This document shows positions 22,640 through 33,729 of a stretch of 64,000 nucleotides of DNA, piece after piece. Source of the DNA: Cenococcum geophilum 1.58. Lineage: Eukaryota > Ascomycota > Dothideomycetes > Gloniales > Gloniaceae. The notes beneath the pieces were generated by a model, which was given only the letters and a program-made list of their open reading frames with translations, was not told the DNA's origin and did no database searches. The stretch spans positions 3,291,640 through 3,355,639 of the forward strand of contig KV748181.1 of assembly GCA_001692895.1 (NCBI GenBank), given 5' to 3'. The first letter of the stretch is position 1. Every line of letters starts with the position of its first letter. Made by a program: the position numbers and the translations under genes.

Positions 22640-25550
22640 TTCTATAAGGTTAATTATTAGATTAATAACTCTATTTAACCCCTCTCTAACCTAGTTATCA
22701 TAATCTTTTATATTAGCAAATCTATTAAGATTATCTGGGGTATTAGAGGGGTACGACCCCCTAAGCGTATTTAATTATTAGACGTGCTACTAGTTAAACT
22801 AATTAACCTTATCCGCTAGCACCTTAATGCCTTCTTATAAGATATTATAAGAATTAAAAAACTTCCTACTAGCTAATTATTTAGTACTCTATAGTTTAGC
22901 TAGATCTAAAGTAAAGAGGGTATAAGTGAGTAAAAATATATCCGGTAGTGTAGTAGCAGTAGTATAAATCCTAGGCATATACTCGCTAAATATAGCCTTT
23001 ACTCTCTTACGTAATGCCCTAACCTAAGTATTAGATAGATATACTTAGTTAAATATAATATTTACATTATAGGTTAAGTTCTTATAACACTTTATCTTAA
23101 TCTTATAGCTACTGTTAAGATACTTAAGCCCAAGGTTAATTGCTTTGTATATAGTAACCTTATTAAGCTAGTTAATAAGCCTAAAGGATAGTATTATATA
23201 CTATAATTTAGGAGTGTTTATTAAGAAGAGATTCTATTAATAGAATAACATCTCGCGGCTATAGTTAAGCTAGGACGCGCTAAAAAAAGTAGATAATAAG
23301 AGGGTTAACAAAGTGCCTTAGTATACCTATATTAGTATATTTAAGAGTATGCCGAATAGTTAGAAATAGCTTAACCTCCTAAAGTATACGATATATTGTC
23401 TAGAATTTAATATCGTTATATAGTTGCTTATTAGAGCTATTGCCATTCTACGCATCTAATATAAAGGCGGCTAAATGGACGTTTTTAATAAGTTCTAAAA
23501 ATTGATCTAGTGTAAGAAAACTAATAGCGTTGGTAATATAGTTTATTCGCTTAAAGAAGTCTCTGCTAGAGGCAATAAGGTAGCCCTTATATCGCATTAC
23601 TATATAGAATAATACAACTACACGTGCCGTAAAGCCCTATATAATAATTAGTTCCATTAGGTAATATTTAGCGTTCTCCTAACTACACTAACTGCGACCC
23701 TATATAGTAGTATTAGCTTATAAGTAATAATAAGCCTCCTCTTTAAAAATAATAGGTGCCTAATGCGTACGGATAATAGTATTTAGTAAGTTTATCTGGA
23801 TATAAAACTATATAGGTATACTAAAAAGCCAATCCCGTCGGTTATATAGTCGGCGAGCCTAGGTTTACTTATTTTTAACAGCCCTAATACGGATTGCCGT
23901 AAGTTAGTCTCTATAGATAAGCTAAAGTTAATTACGGAAGTTATTACGGATAGCTCTAGCTTTAGTAGGGTCTTCTAGTATATATAAACTAAGCTAGTTT
24001 AGAAATATACTTTTATAAACGCTATATATACCTTTAATAGTACCCTTATCCTTAAATATAGCGCCAAATTGCTAGAACGTAGTCTTATTTATAGGAAGAT
24101 AATATATACTCGGCATTTTAGGATAGTGATTACTATATCTAAATATAGTATTAACGCCATTTATATAAATTCTCTTAAGTATATCTAATATAAGGCTTTG
24201 TATAATATTTACCCTAATCCCGTTATCTTTACCGGATATACTAAGGGCATTTAGTATATCTTTAAGCCTAAGTGGTATTGTTAGATTATGTATACCTTGA
24301 CGTAAACCTAAAGGTAGTAGCTTAGGGCAAAGAATAATAGCCGCCATCGTTATTGCCCGTATAGTAGCTGTATGGCCTATAACCTTGTCACGTTTTTTGT
24401 CCTTAAAATTAACGTTATTATAGACAATTACTGCCTGCTTACTAAACGCTTAACGTTAGAGCTGTCTTTAAGGAAGTTAGCTAATTGGCCTAGGAGTTTA
24501 CAGGAGTTTATAGGAGTTGGGTACTATACCTCTGCCTCTTTAGTAACTTTTACTATTAACCAACTAGCCTAATAATAACTATAATATATTCCAAGCCCTA
24601 ATAGAGTCTTAAGTACTCGCCGCTTTATACTAGAGCCTATTAAATAGACATCTAGTATTAAAGAGAGGAAGCTAGATTACTTTCGCCCGAGAATAATATA
24701 CTATGCTAGTAATAGCAAATAATCGCCTAGATAACGTATTAGACTAAGGTATAGCGTTATAACTAGCTTAGTAGGCACGCTGATTGCTTATAAGTTTTAA
24801 AAGAATAGCGTACTATATTAGAGCAACCTTTTAGATAATTTTAAAGGCTAGCTTAAAGTCTAGTGTCTCTAGGTCTGTAGTATGATTAAATTAACCAAAG
24901 TATAGTTAATAGATAAGATTATTAAGTTCTGCAACAAAAGAATTTGCTAAAGAAGGACGCTAGTAGATGTCCCTTATACGTAGATCGTTTATAGCACGTA
25001 TTAGTATACGCTGTTGCTGTTATAGTTAGGTATATTAGAGGTGCTAAATTATAACCACTTTACCCTTTTTTACTCCGGCCTAAGTAAGTATAAAGGTTTA
25101 AAAACTCTATTAAACGCGGCGGAGTATATTAGCCACCTGTTATAGCTTAAATTGTATAGACTATTATTCCCTAGAGCTTATATTATACCAACTGCAAGTA
25201 AAAAAAGGTTTATTAGAGGAAGGCTAAAGAGCCTTAATAGCGTCGCTATTAAGCTTATTATTAAGGTAGTCTATATTACTGTTAGAATATTTATTTAGGT
25301 GTCCGTTAAGGTGTCCGTTAGGAGGTAAAAGAGGGCTAAAAGGGGCGTTAGATAAAGGACTTTGCGAATATTTAGATAGGGGCATATGTATTAGGCCAGC
25401 GACGTCTATTATTTTTTAATTGGATAGAGCAAGTAAATGGCTTTTAATTAATTCCGATTGCAACTGTTTTAGAGTTAATTTAGGGTATAAGATATAGCGG
25501 TATAATAGAAGGGTTATCGCCTAATAAGAAATATTAAGTTCTTATATAAA
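22640..25550 (-). pseudogene. DUF6589-like large protein (degraded)
   Basis: The minus-strand frame is best around 24440-23400. YNNVNFKDKKRDKVIGHTATIRA leads into an open stretch of 91 codons (24347-24072). Then follow a VYKSIFLN.L segment, a D.LTAIRIRAVKNK segment, YNRRDWLFSIPI.FYIQINLL, NAISFLTLDQFLELI and LAAFILDA.NGN. The order (open N-terminal part, QLT-x-x-R-I-R, RRDWL-x-x-x-P-x-WFHxQMNLL) matches my recollection of the fungal DUF6589 family, whose function I cannot state. It lies tail-to-tail with the RecQ-like gene. The region 24440-25550 probably encodes its N-terminus but is harder to follow. The label needs a profile search. Confidence 0.6.
24478..24512. repeat. GGAGTTTATA motif cluster inside the DUF6589-like gene
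   Basis: CTAATTGGCCTAGGAGTTTACAGGAGTTTATAGGAGTT. Further copies on the same strand lie at 19797-19870, 22440-22480, 22550-22625, 25595-25640 and 25655-25690, and on the opposite strand at 16323-16966. Confidence 0.8.
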
Positions 25551-25765
25551 GGGCGCCTATAAGCTCTTAGACCCTTAGGGAGAAATTCCTTTTAGTGTAA
25601 TCTAATTGGTCTAGGAGTTTGCAGGATTCTATAGAACTAGGGTAAGGCGATCTTATTAGCTTAGGAGTTCGTAGGACTCTATAAGCGCAGCACTAGCCCT
25701 TAACGCTACGCCGTGGCGTAATTTCTTCCCGGGGGTCTAATTTATGAGATAACTAGTCAGTCGAG

Positions 25766-26389
25766 TTGCTAAATGCCCTCAACTGCGCGCTAATTGCGTC
25801 AACCACCAACCATTAAGGCCATTAAGAGGGTACCATATTTGCCGATGTAGTAGGATTTAGTAGAACTTGGCGGAATATGGCAGAATACGGCAGATTGCCG
25901 TTAAATTGCCATAGGTCGTAGCAAATTATAGTTTTGTCGTCGGTCTCTAATTACTAAGTTAGTAGAAATAAGTAATTATATATAAAGTTTATAGGGGTGT
26001 CCTATAACAATAACTTAAAATATAAATATATATAAGTATATACTGCTTCGTAACTAAGTACGTATTAATCTAACCAAGTTTAGCTAAAATTTTACTATAG
26101 AGCGTCTAACTTATATATAAGATAACGCTTTACGGTAAAATTAATTAAAAGTAGTAAGCATTATATTAAGCGACTAGGTTGGTCTAGAATTAAGATAATA
26201 AAGTTATAAAAAGTTATAGCCTTAATATTATAATTATTAAAAATATAGGCGGTAAGTAAGCCTATAAGTAAATAGTATAAGAAGAGGGCACGTAAGATAA
26301 ACTAGTGTAAGGAAATGTCTTAACTATTTATATACTTAGTCTAATTTAAGAGCACTATATTATTTGGCTTAGTTAATATATATAGTTAG
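25766..26389. other. AT-rich sequence left of Copia element U
   Basis: No gene seen. A short segment GGCGGAATATGGCAGAATA (25872-25890) resembles part of the X LTR, but the likeness does not extend. Confidence 0.45.
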
Positions 26390-26434
26390 TGTTAGGAATA
26401 TAGGCAAGTTGCCGTTACGTAGGGTAAGTTGCCG

Positions 26435-26483
26435 TTACGTGTTGCCGCGGCACTAGCGTGGCGAGGAGCCCTAAGCTCCTCGC
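26435..26483 (+). other. Hairpin in the LTR of U
   Basis: GCGAGGAGC-CCTAA-GCTCCTCGC forms a perfect 9-bp stem with a 5-nt loop (26460-26482). It is preceded by a direct repeat of AAGTTGCCGTTACGT (26407-26439). This may be a transcript-end signal or structure of the R region, but that is inference. Confidence 0.6.
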
Positions 26484-26654
26484 CCTTCCTTAAGTAAGAG
26501 GAAGAAAAAAATAACAATTATTATACTACCTATAACTTATAGATACGTAATATTACCTTATATTACTAATACTAATTAATAGTTAACTTTACTATTATAC
26601 TATAAAACAGCTAGGTATTTCACTAAGAAGAGACGAGCTACTATACTAGTGCTC

Positions 26655-26925
26655 GTGCTAGAGGAAGCTGTCTTTTAAGGTTAGAACTAGTCCTAAACCT
26701 TAAATAAAACTCTTCCACGAATTTAAGGATCTAAAAGGCTAGAACTAGTCCTAAGCCTTTCCTAGGTTACAGATTCTTACGTTTATTACGCAAAATAATA
26801 CACTTTATAAGTCTTTACAATTTAAGGCTAGAACTAGTCCTAAGCCCTATAATTGCAGATTCCTATTATAAACGCGTACTAAATAATAAATATATTACGA
26901 ACGCGTACTAAATAATGATCCCTAC
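26655..26925 (+). repeat. Triplicate palindromic leader repeats of U
   Basis: The phrase AAGGYTAGAACTAGTCCTAA with complementary flanks occurs three times (about 26676, 26738, 26822). It is followed by a direct repeat of AACGCGTACTAAATAAT (about 26870 and 26900). All lie between the LTR and gag. Confidence 0.75.
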
Positions 26926-26954
26926 ACTAATAATATATCCCTTCCTCTAAAAAC

Positions 26955-28640
26955 ATAGCTACTCTAAATAACTAGAAAGACTTCTTACTACTAGGGGTAG
27001 CTAAGTACGCGAAACTTATTAATAAAGATTAGGACGAATTCGCCTTTAATATAACAACTTATACCGCAAAATAGGTTAATAGCTTTCTCTTACGCCATAT
27101 TATATTCTACTAAAATAGATACTACGCTAATTTATAACTATAGGAGTATTTTAGGGAGGATTTTATAAGATAGACTGCTAATACCTAGGTACTTACCAAC
27201 GTTAATATTATTTAGGATTTTTAAGACTTCCTTTATAGAAATGGGGTATATATTATTAAGAACGGTAACCCAATTACTAGTAATATTTAGGCCGTTATTA
27301 TTAGTATAAAAGAACCAGTATAGATAGAAGCTAAAATTATACGTTAACTATAGAAACCCAGAACTAACCTATATTCTTTAAAAGGCAACTTTAATTTATA
27401 TTAAAACCCCTAGAACGCTAATCCCCTACCTAAAGGTGCTTGCCTACTAGGAGGTGCCCTCTTACCTAGAGGTACTCTTTTTCTACCTCCTTCGCTGCCT
27501 TTAACTTCTCTATTTTAGCTAACTAGTAAGCCTCTACTATAAGAAGTTACAAATCTAATAAAGGTATATTTAGACGAAGAGAAAAAGTTTAGAGGAGAAC
27601 TGTATAATATACTCAGAATAAAACTATAGGTCTTTTATAACTGTTGCAATAAAGTTAAAATTTAAGGCCACTAGTACTATTACGCTTTTTCTATTATATT
27701 AAAGGGATAGGTAGCGATATTTTATTACAACTATATTACGGGTAAAAACTATAGCTTTAATGTAATACTTTAGCTTATTAGAGCCCACTTTAAAACTAAT
27801 AAGAATTGCTAGCTTTATATATTTAAATAGTAGAAGACTATATTTTAAAGAGTTATTGCTTCTAACTTAATCAAGACTTATTTAGAGTGCCTTTAACTAC
27901 TCTTTAATAAACTTTAGAAAATCTAATATGGCCTTACCGAAACTTACTAAAATAAGAATAGCCTAAGGGACTANGTTATCTTAGCCTGCCGTAGCGTTCC
28001 TAAGTGTAATTTAGCGCTATATAAACCTATAAATATATTTAAAGGAGTATATGCCGAGCTACGCTCCGCTATAAGTACTGTAATATAAATATAAGAATCT
28101 TAATAGTTCTATACCGAAAACCCTACCTAACTAAGTATTCCTAACTAATATAATTATAACTAAACTAACCAAATATATAGTAGCCGTAGTAAAGAATACG
28201 GTAAAGGGTATAATTAATATTAACTATAAGGCAATCGTAGAGGTCCTCGTAAAGGTTTATTCCAAAGTAATTACTAAAAAAAGTGCTACGTTTATAAGAA
28301 ACCGAATTACTAGTTAACTAGGTATTCTCTTAATAAATAAAAGGAGGTATATAATAAGTTTTGCTAAAGTATAAGAAACGTCGGAAATTATAAGGTTATT
28401 ATAGCCTACTTCTAAAGCTTCCTGGTTTAATATAAAGGCGTAGAAGATCTTAAGGGTAAGGTTAATAAGGCTGAATAGCTCTTTATAGATATAGAAATTA
28501 AGGACTACTTACCTAATTAATACTTTATTAAGTATAGTAAAGTAAATAGTATATAAACCGTCGCTGTTCTTAATAACTAATCTACGCTCCGCTTTATTAT
28601 AAAGTTAGATATCTTTAATAAGCTAAGGGAGAGTTCTACA
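26955..28640 (+). pseudogene. gag: gag of Copia element U
   Basis: The frame starts at about 26955 (ATA in place of ATG; IATLNN.KDFLLLGVAKYAKLI). A CCHC-like knuckle is at 28275-28330, reading KCYVYKKPNY.LTRYSLNK, similar to the knuckle of element V. Most Gln and Trp codons are stops. Its length matches the gag of V. Confidence 0.7.
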
Positions 28641-28659
28641 TTCTCCTTTAATAATAAAT

Positions 28660-29084
28660 ACTCGGCGAATGTCTTTTATAGTATTATGCTAGATACTAGA
28701 GCCGCAGGAGTATCTATAGTAGAAAAACCTTAAGTTTAAGCTCTCTAGTAGCTTAATAGCTCTGTTTAGATTAACTAATTAATAGTAGGCTAATATACAA
28801 TTTGTTTTAGCAAAGGTACTATAATCATTTTTGGTATAATTAGGGTCCAAACCCCTTTAGGATATATTACTTTCTATATTATTCCCGCAAATACTCTATT
28901 TTTATTCTATATTAGGGATATAGACAAATTAGGCGTTAAGTTTAATAACCTTAAGAATATACTTATATAGGGAGATAATCGGATGCCTATTATACGCAAG
29001 TAGGGTTACCCTTAGTTGCTCCTTTAATAACTAAAAAAGAGTATTGCCTAAAGCTATTTAACTAAGTTAAAGTTATGCTAACTA
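28660..29084 (+). pseudogene. pol: Protease of Copia element U, interrupted by Z''
   Basis: MLDTRAAGVSIV at 28688 is a retropepsin loop (D-T-G with Gly to Arg). The downstream IPANTLFLFYIRDIDKLGVKF (cited within limits as IPANTLFLFYIRDID) and NNLKNILI.GDNRMPIIRK match the fungal Copia protease core. The frame stops where the Z'' LTR begins. Confidence 0.8.
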
Positions 29085-30549
29085 TGTTACGGACGCTTTA
29101 AGTACGATATTACGACTACTAGGAAAGGAGTTGGAAGTAACTAGTTAGTTAATCGAGGCACGGTCTAGAGTGGAGCTAATGAAACTTTATAACGAGGAAT
29201 AGTAACTAAGGTTATATAACGTGCTACGTATTAAACACGAGGAATAGGAGGAACTTACGTACCTTATGTATAAGACGTACTTTACATATAAGGAGGATTT
29301 CTTAGGAGTATGGTTATATATTTAAAGGACTACAGTCCCTACTTAGATAGTTCTTCTCTTCTTATAGTAAATCTCAGAATAAAATTAGAGTTAATTTATT
29401 AGGCAACTACTCTACTAGTTGTTATTACGTTATTGACTAATCTATACCTATATACCTAGCCCATTAATAAGTCCACCGTAGTTCCTACTATAAGGCTTTA
29501 TTATATATTCACTACTAAGGTTATAATAAAGGAAGTTAGACAATATGCCACTAAAAGCATTAGCTGTAACGCCGTTAACGGCAGTAACTATATTAAGATT
29601 AGGTAATAATACTAGTATAGCAAAAGACACTAACTCTTAGTTAGTTACCGTTGGATAGCTATAGGAAATAGTTAACCGATTAATAGACAACAATAAGATA
29701 CTTAAAGAAAGGATTAGTGGAATTAAAGTAGCTAAGGTTAAGTTACCCTTAATTAAGCGATTCTTAGGGGAGAAGTTAAAGCTTAAGGGATTCCTTATGT
29801 AAATGCACTTTAAGGTTACGTAAGAGGGAGTTAAATTAGGAATGCTTATAGATCGAGTTGCTTATATAGGACTGTTCCTAATAGGAAGGGCACTTAAGTG
29901 GTTTAAACCTTACTTTATGGAAATACAAGAATACGGTATAATAATTACTAACTAGGAGGTCTAGTATATATTCTTAAGTTAAACGGGTTCGCGGAATAAT
30001 TAATATAAATATTCGGAGACCTAGAGGCAACTACTATAGTAAAAAGAAAACTTTAAAACCTAGTATAAAGAACTTTAGTAATTAAGTATACGACATAGTT
30101 CTAAATATTAGCAATATAAGTCGAATGGAACGATAAGGCGCTTATAGTATAGTATAAATAGGGACTTAAGGTAAAAGTCTAAAACGTAATTATTCTAATA
30201 GAAGATGCGGATACTCTTAGGAATTTAATTAATTAGGTAATTAAGATTAATAATAGGATCTACTAAAGAGAGTAGACTAAGAAGGGTTAGAATAGAGTCT
30301 TATAGTTATATAAGGCGTAGGGCACATAATAATAAAGTTAGAGTTAAAAACTATAGTATAGTGCGGAGCTAATAGACCTAAGTAGTACTAAAGAAAATAA
30401 GAAATAGAATAAATGACTATAGAAACCTAGAGGATAAGGATTAAGTAATTAAAGGTCTAAGGAGCAGAGGCTAAATTAAGGATTTTAATAGTAGAAGATG
30501 TTTAGGCGGACTCTATAATAAGAAAAATGGTTTAAAGAAAGGGCTTATA
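29085..30549 (+). mobile_element. Element Z'' segment 1: 5' LTR and gag
   Basis: The 5' LTR (29085-29505) and gag (ATG 29545, MPLKALAVTPLT) are collinear with Z 7877-9348. The segment ends at ACTTATA-type sequence where Copia V inserted (duplication TTATA 30545-30549 and 44091-44095). The minus-strand 60-residue frame at 29448-29630 is an antisense shadow. Confidence 0.92.
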
Positions 30550-30820
30550 TGTATAATTACAGCACTTGTCGTACCAACCGCGTGCTTACGCGTTCGGTAC
30601 GCCGAGTACGCGTTTACGCGTTTAGTGCACCAACCACCCGCTTACGCGTCTGGTGCACTTCTAAAGCACTAACTAATTAGGGGGGAGGCGCATTAGTATA
30701 TAGACTATGTAGTCTGCCTTATACAATCGACAGTTACTATTATCCAAAAGAGCATATAATACTATATGTATTTCGTGCCCCTAGATCTAACTCACTCGTG
30801 CTATTAAATTGGTACGAACA
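30550..30820 (+). repeat. 5' LTR of V
   Basis: Matches 43820-44090 closely. Contains a tight series of ACGCGT-type phrases (CGTGCTTACGCGTTCGGTAC, GTTTACGCGTTTAGTGC, CGCTTACGCGTCTGGTGC), three near-repeats about 25 bp apart. Confidence 0.95.
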
Positions 30821-30909
30821 CTGATTAGTAAGCGCGCACAGATTAGCAATCACTCGATACCTCCCCCAAGCGATACTTAACAGCAACTACCCGTTTAGAC
30901 TCCTAGTAC

Positions 30910-31152
30910 TGTGGGAGGGTACGACCACTCTCAGATAGGAAAGTCACAGTGCCGTCTGTCTGTCTGTCGGTCGGTCGGTCGGTTGGTCGGTCGGTCGTCA
31001 GTCGTAATCAATCAGTAGGAAAGCAGTCAGTAAGAAGAAAGGAAAGAATGTATTCCGGTAGGTCGTAATGGAGAGAAGGAGAGAAGCCGAAGGCTCGATA
31101 TATACAGGAAAATGCCAAGGCACTAAGCAGTGGCCCATTTTACCCCACCATA
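30910..31152 (-). repeat. 3' LTR of gag-only element copy 1
   Basis: 243 bp. Contains a GTCTGTCTGTCGGTCGGTCG run (microsatellite of TCGG) at 30957-31000. Immediately 5' (element sense) is the purine tract GGTGGGGGAGGTA (31153-31165 complement). Confidence 0.92.
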
Positions 31153-31598
31153 TACCTCCCCCACCAAGAACGTTGTCCCCTAACGTTCTATACTATAGAA
31201 GAATAGCCAAACGAAAGTAAAGCAAAAGCAGAATAGAAAAAGGAAAGCACACCCCTAAAAGAACTTAGATAACCCTATCCTCAGCTCTCCTATAGAACTG
31301 TTCTATAGTGCCCCTTTATTACCTATAGCTAAGATCCAACCTAGCAACTAGGACAGCAGTAAACTAGAAATAATAACGGTAGCAGTAACAGTAGCAACAG
31401 TAGTAATAGCAACGGTAATAGAAATAGTAATAAAAGCAGACAGTTGGCGCGGTAAGATAAAGCAAAACAGTCAGCGGTAGAGCGGTCAGTAATAAAACAG
31501 TCGGTAGAAGAACTCGGTCTATGTAGTAAGCAGTAGGATATCTAGCAGTAGAGCTTTTAATAGCAGAACACTCGGCAGCGGTAGACGGTCGGTAGCAG

Positions 31599-31961
31599 TC
31601 AATCGGTAGCAGTCAGTGAGAACGGTAGCAGTAGAACAATCGGAATAATATAACGGAACAGTCGTAATAGTAATGGCAGTAGTGGCAGCGGCAGAATAGC
31701 TAGTTGGCAGCAGTAGAACAGATCGGTTAAAATAGCAGTATAGAACGGCATAATAGACCTAGCAGATCCAGCAGTAAATAGACCTAGCAGCGGTACAGAT
31801 CTAGGACGGTAGAGACAGCAGTCGGTTAAGACAGTAGGGACAGAACAGTCAGACGGAATAGCAGCAGCGGCGGCGGCGGTAGTAGGGCAGTCAATCAAAA
31901 TGGCAGAGACTACGGCCCGACTCGGTGGTTCGGCTGGTCGTTTGATATCAGGACTCTGCAT
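31599..31961 (-). CDS. ORF3 of gag-only element copy 1, 120 codons, open
   Basis: ATG 31961 to 31599. N-terminal Pro/Arg/Ala-rich part (MQSPDIKRPAEPPSR), an alanine run (AAAAAAI), then CCLYRPRSVPLLGLF. A hydrophobic C-terminal segment LPLPLLPLLLRLFRYIIPIV is followed by LLLPFSLTATD, and could span a membrane. The corresponding frame in copy 2 is also open over about 98 codons with the same ending. Part of the run comes from trinucleotide repeats, so coding status is uncertain. No function is inferred. Confidence 0.45.
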   Translation of the reverse strand: MQSPDIKRPAEPPSRAVVSAILIDCPTTAAAAAAIPSDCSVPTVLTDCCLYRPRSVPLLGLFTAGSARSIMPFYTAILTDLFYCCQLAILPLPLLPLLLRLFRYIIPIVLLLPFSLTATD

Positions 31962-32549
31962 CTAGCTCTGCATCGGTCTGCATCGTATGCGGCTCTCAAT
32001 TAAGGCTTTGTTGGTGGCTTTGCATCAGGTCCTGCATCATTAGGCTTTACGTCCGCATCGTTCTGCATCTGGCTGTGCATTAGGCTGCGCATTAGGCTGT
32101 GCATCAGTAGCTCTGCATTGCATACTCTGCGTGCGTATCTGTGTGCCTGCTTTGACTACTGGCCGAAGACTGTCTAATCGGTTGGCGACGACGTGCTGCA
32201 ACTAATTGTTCGGTCGTTTAATTAAGGTAGAAAGTCGGCCCGGTCGAAGGCCCTGATTGTCCTGATTTAAATGCGGAGACAGCGTTTAGCTGATTGAGAT
32301 TTGATGAGGTCCTGGCTTGACTTAAGGTATCTTCTGCTGTATGTACGACCTAGGCTCTGCATCCGTAGGCCCTATATCTGCAAACAATTGATCAAGACTC
32401 TGGCTGTACAGTCGTTCTGTCAAAGCTTTGTATCCATGTAGTTAATTAATTGGGGCTCTGCATCCGTAGTCAATTAAGGCTCTTAGTGTCCACCAGACGT
32501 CTAATCTAGAGACCTGTCCTAAGACTTCCTTCTTTGCAAGTACTAACGG

Positions 32550-33010
32550 TAGCTTCCTTTAAACCACTATAACAGGCTTAGCGCTTTTATAGGACGTCCT
32601 TAATAGCTGCTTTCTTCCTTTTCTAAACCGTCCTTGCTCTTGGCTTCTTTGGTATATCCTAGGCCTTTATGGCTGCTCCTTTACCTTTGCTGCTGGCAGT
32701 ACGCTTACATATCCTTAATCTTCTTCCGGCTTAAGAGCCTTTTAGGGACTATCTTCTGCTTCCAGTCTCTTTATTATCCGGTGGTAGCTTTTTAGCTATT
32801 ATAACTACCTCCGTTATATATCCCTTGCCCTTACGTCTATAATACAGTCCTTTTGTTAAGACAATCTCTAAGAAGTGCTGGCTCCTATACATCTAATTCC
32901 TGCTTCCCTTATAATCCTTAACAAGGTCCTTTACTAGCTTAGTTGGATACGGCTTTGTTCTGTCTTTAGTCGCATAAGGATGGCTTAGGCTTAATATGGT
33001 TAGCTGTGCT
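32550..33010 (-). pseudogene. ORF2 of gag-only element copy 1
   Basis: Reads HPYATKDRTKPYPTKLVKDL, then a Lys/Arg-rich tail, homologous to 60820-61245. A stop-broken frame. Not related to any pol domain I know. Confidence 0.6.
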
Positions 33011-33729
33011 CTGTATATAATCTCTTGCGGAGCATCTTTGTTAGTGCCTCTTTGTATACTGCTTTACCGTTTCCGTAGTGCTTATTTTCCAATATTATGC
33101 TACTGCCTTTGTATAGGTCCCTTCCTTATCGCGGCGTCTGTTCTCGTTGTACAGCTAGTGCAGTGCTAAATTCGGGTGGTAGTGGCAGAGCTGCAATTAG
33201 CTGTCGTTCGAATAAGGAACAAGGTCGGCCCGGTTAAAGGCTCTAATTTAACGACATTTAACTAATACGATTCAGTAACGGCGACGTGCTAATATTGAGG
33301 CTCTGGCTTAATTCGTTCCTTTAACTAACCGTAGCTTCTATACGGTTATTCGAGACTAAGGCTTCCGTACAGTTGTTCGATTAAGGCTCCGCGTACAGCT
33401 TTGCATCTAGCTCTGCATCGTACAATCGGCTCTATATCCGTGCAATCAATTAAGGCTCTTAGTGCCGTTCTCGTCATACAGCTGGCGCATCATCGAATTC
33501 CAGGGGCGGTGTAGAGTTCTGCCGGTTCTACTGCTAAATGGACCAATCAGGATTTTCTGTGCCGGGCATGGAAAATCGCTATTAGCTCGGTAACAGGCGG
33601 TGAGCTGAACTAACATCTTTGCAGTAGGACGCGTTAACGCGTCGCGATTAAGAAAGTAAACAAGAAAGGAGCTTTAGGAAATACAGTAAATAAGCAGACA
33701 AATAGAAATCTTTTACCGGCCGTCACCTA

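Larger units (their letters stand above)
16244..25765. mobile_element. Putative composite unit: RecQ-like helicase plus DUF6589-like gene
   Basis: Two large convergent pseudogenes, found nowhere else in this window, are bracketed by related inverted termini. TAGGCTAGTCGGTTATCTTATAAATCAGAC-like sequence at 16244-16273 matches the complement of 25735-25764 (shared core GTTATCTYATAAATYAGAC, differences outside it mostly transitions). A third, weaker copy is at 20150-20177. The whole interval also carries a dispersed GGAGTTTATA motif. Whether this is one transposon, a subtelomeric block or two adjacent units is unproven, and no target duplication was identified. Confidence 0.45.
26390..29084 (+). 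mobile_element. Copia-type element U, 5' part
   Basis: The LTR starts TGTTAGGAATA at 26390. Gag with zinc knuckle and protease follow on the plus strand until the LTR of Z'' interrupts at 29085. The rest of U must lie beyond the window. The 5-bp sequence left of Z'' is AACTA; its partner is outside. The LTR end is not fixed, probably near 26580. An N is at 27975. Confidence 0.8.

Noticed and set aside
25872-25890. Match to the X LTR (GGCGGAATATGGCAGAATA) left of element U
   Set aside because: Only about 20 bp align; flanks diverge completely, so no LTR is called.
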